Source: JAUYQR01 sp031415015 (GTDB lineage: Bacteria; Pseudomonadota; Alphaproteobacteria; Rhodobacterales; Rhodobacteraceae). Taken from it: a stretch of DNA of 12,183 nt. The notes under the pieces were generated by a model, which did not search any database, had not been told where the DNA came from, and saw only the letters and a list, made by a program, of their open reading frames with translations. Location: NCBI GenBank assembly GCA_031415015.1, contig JANOQT010000085.1:1-12183 (forward strand), in the 5' to 3' direction. Below, in pieces: positions 6,874 through 12,183 of the stretch. Both the position numbers and the translations under genes were made by a program. Positions within the stretch are counted from its first letter, which is position 1. Each line of letters opens with the position of its first letter.

Positions 6874-7497
6874 ATCGCCGAATTTCCAAAAGCGGAATGG
6901 ATGTGATCGACCCCAGCCGCTCGATATCGAGGGTGACGTCGAGCAGGTCGGTGTCAAAGCGCACCGGCACATCGAACTCGAACCCGGCCCGGACGATGGC
7001 GCCACTGCCGGGGGCGGTGGCAAAGGTGATGACGCCAGTGGTGGAATCCAGCGTCCAGCCGGACATGTGTTCCACCACGCCCAGCGCAATGCGGACGGTG
7101 CAGGTCACGGGTTTGGCGATGGTTCGGGTCCAGGTCTGTGCGCCCGAAGTGTAGCGTTGGCCAGTTGAAAGGTCTGCAGACTCCCCGTGCCCGTGCCGAT
7201 CTGTTCGACAGTCGCAGCCACGGGCGTCGACGGCAGGCTAGATTTGTAATCCGCCCAATCCTTGTAGAGAAAGCCGTAGAGCCGCCCGTTACGGGCTTCG
7301 AAAAATGCCACCACGGCCGCCAGATGGTCGGCGCGCCTGATGCCATAAGCCACATCGTAGCGCCGCCGGGAACTGACCCAGCTGGCATTGCGCTCTTCGT
7401 CGCCGCTTGCCAGTTCCACGACCTGCGTGCGCCGTTCCGGCCCGCCGCGCGCGCCCCGGTTGATGTTGTCGGGAAACCTGATCTCGTGAAACGCCAT
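6872..7497 (-). pseudogene. DUF2460 tail protein (GTA gp12-like distal tail protein), frameshifted
   Basis: The ATG at 7497 begins MAFHEIRFPDNINRGARGGP, the standard DUF2460 start, and the frame follows the family through YDVAYGIRRADHL, FFEARNGRLYGFLYKDWADY and GSLQTFQLA. At about 7156-7158 the frame slips. The original frame then gives an unrelated tail ending NP and stops at 7105. In the other frame the family sequence continues (KRYTSGAQTWTRTIAKPVTC when one base is restored) through MSGWTLDSTTGVITFATAPG to PLLEIRR and a stop at 6872. One missing base, probably a third A or a G in GCC-AA-CGC, explains this. The restored product would be about 208 residues, the usual size for the ring protein joining tail tube and hub. 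The start overlaps the tape-measure reading frame's TAA (TAATG). A sequencing error is possible. Confidence 0.88.
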
Positions 7498-7679
7498 TAC
7501 GTACCTCGCCTTCCCAAGGAAACCGCCCGGGCGATGTCCGATGCCACCTGCGTGCGTGACTGGCGGAAGCTTTCGGCGTCGCGGGTCTGGATGGTGATGC
7601 TGACGTTGCCAGCCGCGCCGTATCCCGCCGTTTCCCGGCGCGAGAGCACACGTTCGCCCTTCTGCAGGATAGGGGGCAC
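7497..7679 (-). pseudogene. Displaced C-terminal 60 codons of the tape measure protein, after an amber codon
   Basis: This stretch continues the tape-measure frame without a shift after the TAG at 7682-7680. It encodes VPPILQKGERVLSRRE, then GNVSITIQTRDAESFRQS and DIARAVSLGRRGT, ending in TAA. The motif PAILQxGERVLSRRE next to AGLRPDE is the usual end of tape measure proteins in this phage group, so this belongs to the same gene. The codon after TAG is GTG, which could serve as a restart, but I see no good ribosome site for it. Restoring one base (TAG to GAG, Glu) would join both parts into an about 811-residue protein. Confidence 0.85.
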
Positions 7680-9935
7680 CTAATCGGGCCGCAGCCCGGC
7701 AAAGCCACCCGAATGCATGCGAGGGGCTCCGGCGAAAGCCATGATCGGCACCGCCCGCATCGGCGAACTGCCCCCGACCAAGCCACCGGCGTGATGCACC
7801 GCCGCACCAAGCAGACCGCTGCCGCCGAACTGGCACAGCGCAGAGGCAATCGGGCCGAGGATGAACTTGCGCGCCGCGAGTTTGGCCAGATCGGCGAGGA
7901 TCGATGTGACGAGATCGCCGAAGCTCAGCTTGCCGGTTTTGACGAAACTCCCCACGGCGTCTTCGGCGCTCTGGAACGCCCCAACCAGCGCTTGGCCGAC
8001 ATCCGCACCAATGTCGCGGGCTTTGGCTGCGTAATCTCCGAGAGCCGCAGTGACCGCAGCCCAAACGGTGGCCGCCGTGTCCGCCCCGGAGGCGGCTGCA
8101 TCCCCTGCGGCTTTGCCTGCCGCACCCGCGCCGCCTGCGGCAGAGCCCGCGTCGTTGAGGGCGTCAGTGGTTCCGTCTGCCGCGACCGTCGCGGCATCTA
8201 GCGCCGCTGAGCCGTCCGTTCCGGCTGCGGTCATCGCCGCCTGCAACGCTTGCCAACCGGAGAGAGGCCGGGTCGCCGCGTCGGTCAGCATGCCCGCTGC
8301 TTCATTGTAAGCCGAGGCCCGGTCGCGGGCGTCACTGGCCATGGTGCCAAGCCCGAGGTCGGGCGTCTCGAGGTAGGTCTTCCCCATCGCCGATTTGAAT
8401 GCATCGGCTGCGGCGGCCCCAGCAGCGGTTGCCGCACCCTCAAACGGATTGCCAACCCTGCCCAGAGCCACAGGATCGACAGTCCCGATCTGAATGCCGC
8501 CCTCGCCGGTGGCCCAATCGGGCAGCAGGGCCAGCGCCTCGTTCAGGCCGGAGATGAAGGCGTTGATCCGAGTGACGACGCCGTTCAGCATCGCCTCGAC
8601 GCCGCCGATCAGGCCATTGGCCGCCTGAAACGCAAAATCGCCGATGGCAGCGGGCAAGGCGGACCAGATCGCCTTCACCGCATCAAACGCTCCCTGGAAC
8701 ACCCCGGTCGCCGAATTGCCAAAGCCCACCACCGCCACCAGCGCGCCCTGCATCGCATCGGCCACGGTGGCGGTGATGCCAGACCAACTGGCTTGCAGAC
8801 TGGCGACGACGGCCTCGACGCCCAGTCCGATCCGGTCCCAGACTTCGCTGGCGAGATCGGACAACAGGCCCATCGCTGCGCCAAAACCACCGGCGCCCTC
8901 GACGAGCTTGGAGAACTGATAGGCCAGTTCCCCGGCGCCGACGATCAAAGCGCCGATGCCGGTGCGGATCAGGGCCCCTTTCAAAACGGTGAGGGACAGG
9001 GAAAACCCGCTGACACCCAGCGCTGCTGCGCCCAGCGCGATGACAAAACGCCCTGCAAAGAAGGTGGCGAAGGCCCCGGCGATGCTGGCAATCTCGCCGA
9101 TATGGTCCCCGAGAAAAGCGATGCTGGTCTGAAACACCCCGCCGACCCGCGTGGCATCGGCCAGCGCATTCGCCACCGTTTCCAGTGCGGGGGCAACGGC
9201 GACCGTCAGCTGGTTGGTCAGCCCCAGCCAGACCAGGCCAAGCCTGTCGATGGCATCGCCTGCGGTTCGGATCTGATCGGAATCCTGATCCGACACCGCC
9301 ACGCCGAAGTCGGTTATGTCTTGGGAGGCTTGGCGCAGGGTGGCAGAATCGATCCGGCTAAAAGCGAGGGCCGCCTTGTCACCAAAGAGTCCTGAGGCTA
9401 CCGCCGCCCGCTCGGCAGGAGGCACAAACTTGGCCAGCGCATCCTGAATGGCGACGATGCGCTCATCGAGCGGCAGCGCCTGAAGATCGGAGGCTGTCAG
9501 GTGCAGCCGTTGCAAAGCATCGACCGCCGTCCCCGTCCCCGTGCCGCCTGCCGCATCAGACAGTTTCAGCGTCAGTTTCTTGGTTGCAGCTGCGATCTCG
9601 TCCATCGACACCCCGGCCAAATCGCCCGCAAAGGCCAGCACCTGAATGCTGCGCGTGGTGGTGCCGAGCGATTGCGCCAGATTGGCCTGCGCATCGATGG
9701 TCTCCAGCCCCGAGTGGATCATCGCGATGCCCGCAGCAGCGGCAGCAGCAACCGCCACTGCGGCCGCGATCTTCACCCGAGTGGAAAATGCAGCCAGCCG
9801 GGCGTTGGCGACTTCCGCCTCCTTGGACATACGGCCAAAGCCCTTCACCCCGGCATCACCGACACCTTCCAGCTCCGCACGCACCTGTTTGCCGCCGACG
9901 GCCGCCAGGCGGACGGATACGCGTTTCTCAGCCAT
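7680..9935 (-). CDS. Phage tail tape measure protein (lambda-type C-terminal domain), ended early by amber codon
   Basis: This 751-residue Ala/Gly-rich protein sets tail length and is threaded through the tail tube. The N-terminus MAEKRVSVRLAAVGGKQVRA is typical of tape measure proteins of this group. A hydrophobic Ala-rich segment lies at about 54-72, and further hydrophobic helices occur near 300-360. Near the end, VKTGKLSFGDLVTSILADLA with KFILGPIA (about 660-695) is the lambda tape-measure C-terminal domain. The last residues, MHSGGFAGLRPD, run straight into TAG where the family has Glu, and the conserved end continues in frame for 60 codons (7679-7497). The ATG at 9935 has GGAG 6 nt upstream and overlaps the preceding gene by 8 nt. 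The truncated product lacks about 7% of the family's usual C-terminus; the effect is unknown because that end is often removed in mature tape measures. Confidence 0.9.
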   Translation of the reverse strand: MAEKRVSVRLAAVGGKQVRAELEGVGDAGVKGFGRMSKEAEVANARLAAFSTRVKIAAAVAVAAAAAAGIAMIHSGLETIDAQANLAQSLGTTTRSIQVLAFAGDLAGVSMDEIAAATKKLTLKLSDAAGGTGTGTAVDALQRLHLTASDLQALPLDERIVAIQDALAKFVPPAERAAVASGLFGDKAALAFSRIDSATLRQASQDITDFGVAVSDQDSDQIRTAGDAIDRLGLVWLGLTNQLTVAVAPALETVANALADATRVGGVFQTSIAFLGDHIGEIASIAGAFATFFAGRFVIALGAAALGVSGFSLSLTVLKGALIRTGIGALIVGAGELAYQFSKLVEGAGGFGAAMGLLSDLASEVWDRIGLGVEAVVASLQASWSGITATVADAMQGALVAVVGFGNSATGVFQGAFDAVKAIWSALPAAIGDFAFQAANGLIGGVEAMLNGVVTRINAFISGLNEALALLPDWATGEGGIQIGTVDPVALGRVGNPFEGAATAAGAAAADAFKSAMGKTYLETPDLGLGTMASDARDRASAYNEAAGMLTDAATRPLSGWQALQAAMTAAGTDGSAALDAATVAADGTTDALNDAGSAAGGAGAAGKAAGDAAASGADTAATVWAAVTAALGDYAAKARDIGADVGQALVGAFQSAEDAVGSFVKTGKLSFGDLVTSILADLAKLAARKFILGPIASALCQFGGSGLLGAAVHHAGGLVGGSSPMRAVPIMAFAGAPRMHSGGFAGLRPD

Positions 9936-10256
9936 CAGGGTCTCCGATCTTTTCGTTGATGCGACGCACCATCACCGCCTCCAGTTCTGGCAGCAGTTCC
10001 GCCACCACCATCGGGTTCAGCCCGAGGGCTTGGGACAGCGCCATGGCCGAGCCCATGTCCCAGCCCAGCACCGCTTTGCCCGCAACCCGCACCTGGCCGC
10101 CAAGACGTCCGACCAGATCCCAGACCTGCCAGCCGTCATGGGTGAGCGGTTTGTTCAATCGGGCGGGGCAGTCTTCGCACTGTGTTCCGCAGGCGTCGTA
10201 CGCCTCGCAGGCCTGGCAGTAGCTTTCGCCCCCGCTGAAGTGCCAGTCGGCGGGGG
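9928..10256 (-). pseudogene. Small Cys-rich tail-region protein, 5' end lost at IS junction
   Basis: The visible protein, from about PADWHFSGGESYCQACEAY to ELEAVMVRRINEKIGDPDG, lies directly upstream of the tape measure and overlaps it by 8 nt. That is the slot usually held by small tail assembly or chaperone-type proteins. It has a dense Cys cluster, C-x2-C-x5-C-x3-C-x2-C (CQACEAYDACGTQCEDC), which could bind a metal, then a helical part (DGWQVWDLVGRLGGQVRVAG, GWDMGSAMALSQAL). I recognise it as a recurring gene in such prophages but not its function. An ATG at 10302 leaves the frame open, but the first 15 or so residues from it are antisense to a transposase relic, so the true N-terminus has been removed. 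The right limit is approximate (about 10256). Confidence 0.7.
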
Positions 10257-10755
10257 CGCAGACCCGTGCAGACGGCCATGCCGAACGGCGCGCGGAACTC
10301 AATATGATCCACCGCCATTCGCCGGGATCGACCCGCTAACTGACGCTCAGCGCCGACAAAGGCTACGACAGCGCCGATTTTGTCGCCGAACTCAGGCAAG
10401 CCTGCGTCACCCCTCATGTCGCCCGCAAGGCCCGCCGTTCCGCCATCGAAGCCCGCACCACCCGCCACGCCGGATACGCCCTTCGCAGAAACGCCGAAAG
10501 AAAATCGAGGAGCCGTTCTGCTGGGCCAAGACCATCGGCGGCATTGCACAGACGGTGTCGTGCGGCACCGAACGCGTCCGCGCCCGCTTCACCCTGACCA
10601 TGATTGCCTGCAACCTCGCCCGACTGCCCCGCCTGCTGGCGGTGTAATCGGGCGTAAGGCCCAACCCGCAAAGGAAGTAGCGTAGATCAAGCCCGTCTCA
10701 GACCGGCCCAGAAGGAAAACCGTTCTCACGGCCGGACTTCTTCAGCAGCCTGTTA
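10257..10755 (+). mobile_element. Remnant of an IS5-superfamily insertion sequence (3' part only)
   Basis: This stretch holds the C-terminal third or so of a transposase gene followed by about 108 bp of non-coding DNA that ends near TTCTTCAGCAGCCTGTTA (10738-10755). That end looks like IS termini of this group. The left part of the element, including its other terminal repeat, is missing. It directly joins a truncated phage gene on the left to a truncated LOV/PAS gene on the right, so it marks a rearrangement. Both limits are judged from where flanking protein similarity stops, good to a few bases on each side. Confidence 0.75.
10259..10647 (+). pseudogene. IS5-superfamily DDE transposase fragment with nonsense codon and frameshift
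   Basis: Three pieces of one transposase can be read. First, QTRADGHAERRAELNMIHRH and SPGSTR up to an in-frame TAA at 10337-10339, where the family has a residue such as Arg or Gln. Second, LTLSADKGYDSADFVAELRQ with ACVTPHVARK and RRSAIEARTTRHAGYA. Third, after loss of one base at about 10481-10482, KRRKKIEEPFCWAKTIGG then RVRARFTLTMIACNLARLPR and a TAA at 10645-10647. The Glu in RKKIEEPF would be the third acidic residue of the DDE site, and the Asp of ADKGYD the second. The N-terminal half is absent. With a truncation, a stop and a frameshift it cannot encode an active enzyme. Confidence 0.82.
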
Positions 10756-10945
10756 AAGGCCGAGATACCAATCCCCACGCCATCGAAGCTATCCGGCAGG
10801 GCCTGAAGGCGGAGACGCGTTTCACCTTCGATATCCTGAATTACCGCAAAGATGGATCGGAATTTCTCAACCGGCTGCGCATCCGTCCGATTTATGATGG
10901 CGACGGACGGTTGATGTTCTTTGGTGCGCACAGAACCCAGTTTGA
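10756..10945 (+). pseudogene. LOV/PAS sensor domain fragment (C-terminal half of the domain)
   Basis: Reading from AA-GGC at 10756 the frame gives GRDTNPHAIEAIRQGLKAET, then FTFDILNYRKDGSEFLNRLR and IRPIYDGDGRLMFFG. This is the second half of a LOV-type PAS domain: NYRKDGSxFxN carries the two Asn that contact flavin in LOV domains. After FFG a one-base shift near 10928 gives AQNPV and a TGA, where LOV proteins have the flavin-contacting Gln. The upstream half with the GRNCRFLQG cysteine motif is missing. The fragment starts at what would be the last Gln codon of that motif, exactly at the IS end, so the IS appears to have landed in LQG. No kinase or output domain follows. The parent was probably a LOV histidine kinase or short LOV protein. 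Confidence 0.72.
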
Positions 10946-11136
10946 TGGAGGATGCGCCCAAGTTTACGCAGCACGCCTGACTGGTGGTCGGGTCGTTTTG
11001 AGCGGGGAAAACAGAAGCTGAACCGCCAACTTGGTTTGCATGAAGTTTCAGACATTCACTCGATTTCAAAACGGCTTGTTTTCAAAACATTATGAAGTTG
11101 GTTCACCAGCGGTCGCTCTGACATTGCGACGAAAGA
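10946..11136. other. Intergenic stretch with low-GC patch
   Basis: I see no gene between the LOV fragment and the terminator. The LOV frame without the shift stays open to a TGA at 11019-11021, but that extension does not look like LOV or kinase sequence. A locally AT-rich patch at 11060-11095 contains two copies of TTTCAAAAC, 16 bp apart (11064-11072 and 11080-11088). The second is part of GTTTTCAAAAC, an 11-nt palindrome. Confidence 0.5.
11064..11088. repeat. Two direct copies of TTTCAAAAC spaced 16 bp
   Basis: The copies lie at 11064-11072 and 11080-11088 in an AT-rich patch in otherwise GC-rich DNA. They might be a regulatory site or leftover of the rearranged region. Nothing else ties them to a function. 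Confidence 0.45.
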
Positions 11137-11158
11137 TGCCCGGCGCGAACGCCGGGCA
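11137..11158 (-). terminator. Hairpin terminator of the fasciclin gene
   Basis: A perfect 9-bp stem, TGCCCGGCG with CGCCGGGCA, encloses a loop that reads TTCG on the minus strand, the stable UUCG tetraloop in RNA. It starts 24 nt after the fasciclin stop. The following minus-strand bases, TCTTTCGT, are only moderately U-rich. Direction and position fit termination of the fasciclin transcript. Confidence 0.75.
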
Positions 11159-11182
11159 GCCATCAGCTTGTTTTTCGTGCAA

Positions 11183-11608
11183 TCACTCGGTTGGCATCAG
11201 GACGGCATCGATGACGTGGATCACGCCATTGGTGCAGCCGATGTCCGCCGCGACAACGGTGGCGCCGTTGACGGTCACGCCCGAGGTCGCGTCGACATGA
11301 AGTGCCTGACCGTTGACGGTGGCGGGCTCGAGCTTCTTGCCTGAGATATCGGCCGCCATGACCTTGCCTGCCATCACGTGGTAGGTCAGGATCGCTGTCA
11401 GCTTGGCTTTGTTCTCAGGCTTGACGAGGTCTTCGACTGTGCCGGCTGGCAGTTTGGCGAAAGCATCATCGTTCGGCGCAAAGACTGTGAAGGGGCCTTC
11501 GCCTTTCAGCGTGGCACCAAGGTCAGCAGCGGTCACAGCTGCAACCAAAGTCTTGAACGTGCCTGCGGCGACGGCGGTGTCAACGATGTCGTGAAGTGTT
11601 CTTGACAT
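11183..11608 (-). CDS. Single-domain fasciclin (FAS1) protein
   Basis: This 141-residue protein is one FAS1 domain from end to end. The H1 box is GPFTVFAPNDDAFAKLPAG (about residues 38-56), the central YH motif is in LTYHVMAGKV (about 74-83), and the H2 box is GVIHVIDAVLMP at the C-terminus. Bacterial FAS1 proteins are linked to adhesion and surface attachment, often exported. This one starts MSRTLHDIVDTAVAAGTFKT with no signal peptide or lipobox, so it may be cytoplasmic or exported by another route. The ATG at 11608 is backed by AGGAAG 8 nt upstream (11617-11622). A hairpin terminator follows at 11137-11158, so it seems a single-gene unit. It lies outside the phage remnant and is probably a chromosomal gene. 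The frame is intact. Confidence 0.93.
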   Translation of the reverse strand: MSRTLHDIVDTAVAAGTFKTLVAAVTAADLGATLKGEGPFTVFAPNDDAFAKLPAGTVEDLVKPENKAKLTAILTYHVMAGKVMAADISGKKLEPATVNGQALHVDATSGVTVNGATVVAADIGCTNGVIHVIDAVLMPTE

Positions 11609-11616
11609 TAGAAAGG

Positions 11617-11622
11617 CTTCCT
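11617..11622 (-). promoter_or_regulatory. Ribosome binding site of the fasciclin gene
   Basis: AGGAAG on the minus strand with an 8-nt spacer before ATG (11608-11606). It supports this start over the ATG-less sequence further up. Confidence 0.7.
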
Positions 11623-11902
11623 ATGTTGAAGAAAAACGCAAAAGGATGATGGTCCGGCAGCTCACAATCACTGAAAGCCACACATACAGTTGTCCGAATG
11701 CGAAAAGACGAAGCCGGGCGAACACTCAACATAGCGCCCTTCTTCAAACGGAAGGTAGCGCTGCATTGGGTCAATGCAACTGGGTGACCTGTCGGGCGGC
11801 GTAAAGACTTTGGATGCTTGTCGAAAGATCGGTATCCCTCGCGAACAAGATGGATGAAGCAGCCGATTAAGTGCTTGTGGACGCAGGCAGCAGCGTCCTG
11901 CT
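11623..11902. other. Upstream region of fasciclin, no supported gene
   Basis: About 280 bp with no coding region I can support. Short open frames exist on the minus strand (for example 11913-11668), but they have no recognisable motifs and no good ribosome site. The stretch should contain the fasciclin promoter, but I could not pick a convincing -35/-10 pair. It contains the palindrome at 11762-11778. Confidence 0.5.
11762..11778. repeat. Palindrome TGCATTG-GGT-CAATGCA, possible operator
   Basis: A perfect 7-bp inverted repeat with a 3-nt spacer lies about 154 bp upstream of the fasciclin start and 125 bp after the stop of the gene at the right edge. The stem is too AT-balanced and lacks a T-run, so it is not a good terminator. 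It could be a binding site for a dimeric regulator. Its role is not known. Confidence 0.45.
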
Positions 11903-12183
11903 TCAGGCGTCAAGCGCCGTCCTGCTTTTGCCCCGCCATGCCAGCGACTGCTGGTTCAGCACGTTCAGGTCGGCCTTTTCCGCGATGATCTGATCACAAA
12001 GCTGCACGGCCTCCGCCGCCTGCGCTTGGCTGAGGTGCCTGCACGCTGGGCGCGCGACGTGGTCGTACCACACCCCGCCGCAAATTGTGTCAAGCACGAT
12101 CCGCTGAAAGCAGTGATCGTTTCGAACCGGCCAGTGGCGTTTGCTGGTTTGCGCGAGTGCGGGCATGACCGTGCGCGTCAGAT
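11903..12183 (-). CDS. Small conserved alphaproteobacterial protein of unknown function, 5' end beyond window
   Basis: The frame is open from the right edge to a TGA at 11903. An ATG at 12166 gives 87 residues, but in-frame sequence continues upstream of it (LTRTVMPAL) and looks native, so the true start is probably outside the window. The protein reads LAQTSKRHWPVRNDHCFQR then IVLDTICGGVWYDHVARPA, with a helical C-terminus (LSQAQAAEAVQLCDQIIAEK, DLNVLNQQSLAWRGKSR). I recall this WPVRxDHCFQRIxLDxxxGGVWYD pattern as a recurrent small protein in Rhodobacterales chromosomes, sometimes labelled GCN5-related. No acetyltransferase motif is visible here, so I give no function. It is probably a host gene, which would place this side of the window outside the prophage remnant. 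Confidence 0.7.
   Translation of the reverse strand, partial: LTRTVMPALAQTSKRHWPVRNDHCFQRIVLDTICGGVWYDHVARPACRHLSQAQAAEAVQLCDQIIAEKADLNVLNQQSLAWRGKSRTALDA

Noticed and set aside
7497..7679. Separate small gene starting at GTG 7679
   Set aside because: It is in the same frame as the tape measure gene right after TAG and matches the usual tape-measure C-terminus, so it is a displaced end, not a new gene.
7105..8064. A 319-codon minus-strand frame joining tape-measure DNA to the DUF2460 N-terminal part
   Set aside because: Only its last 131 codons (from 7497) are DUF2460; the rest is an out-of-frame reading of the tape measure gene.
8250..9395. A 381-codon + strand open frame
   Set aside because: Antisense shadow of the tape measure gene; no motif, and low-complexity composition mirrors the gene below it.
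11774..11860. Short + strand peptide containing GGVKTLDACRKIGI, reminiscent of the helix-turn-helix start of IS3-type OrfA
   Set aside because: Similarity covers only about ten residues, the expected continuation is missing and a stop follows; chance cannot be excluded.
11668..11913. An 81-codon minus-strand open frame
   Set aside because: No recognisable motif, no ribosome site, and it overlaps the end of the preceding gene; kept as non-coding.
1..12183. CRISPR arrays, tRNA/rRNA genes, reverse transcriptase or other defence-type systems
   Set aside because: No repeat-spacer pattern, tRNA-like fold or relevant protein motif was seen on reading both strands; the toxin-antitoxin pair belongs to a known type.

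Overview
The window looks like chromosomal DNA of a GC-rich alphaproteobacterium of the Rhodobacterales/Paracoccaceae type. The main evidence is a minus-strand run of tail genes whose order and protein sequences match the gene transfer agent (GTA)-like tail-tip module common in prophages of that order. I inferred this from protein motifs and gene order; no database search was run.

Layout, in transcription order on the minus strand from right to left: a 5'-truncated small Cys-rich tail gene (about 10256-9928), a tape measure protein (9935-7680, cut by an in-frame amber codon; its displaced C-terminal end runs to 7497), a DUF2460/GTA gp12-like gene (7497-6872, frameshifted near 7157), a DUF2163/gp13-like hub protein (5983-5099), an NlpC/P60 peptidase/gp14 (5102-4668, GTG start), a 1324-residue gp15-like 'megatron' (4657-683), and a DUF2793 tail-fibre gene (672 to beyond the left edge). 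Most of these genes overlap or lie within about 10 nt of each other, as in one translationally coupled late operon. Between gp12 and gp13, on the opposite strand, sits an intact DUF1778 (ribbon-helix-helix antitoxin) plus GNAT (acetyltransferase toxin) pair (6063-6868). It has its own promoter and inverted-repeat operator. Its last stop codon lies 3 nt from the gp12 stop, inside a perfect 14-bp palindrome.

The right side is a scar. The Cys-rich phage gene loses its 5' end at about 10257, where a decayed IS5-superfamily transposase fragment (+ strand, one nonsense codon and one frameshift) begins. The IS end at about 10755 abuts, in mid-codon, a fragment of a LOV/PAS sensor gene. The phage head genes expected upstream of the tail are absent. 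Beyond that lie chromosomal genes: a single-domain fasciclin (FAS1) protein with a hairpin terminator, and the 3' part of a small conserved protein of unknown function running off the right edge.

Overall this is the tail half of a decaying prophage or GTA-like element, truncated by an IS-associated rearrangement, in which the toxin-antitoxin pair remains intact while two flanking tail genes carry disabling mutations. I see no CRISPR array, tRNA, rRNA or convincingly new defence system.
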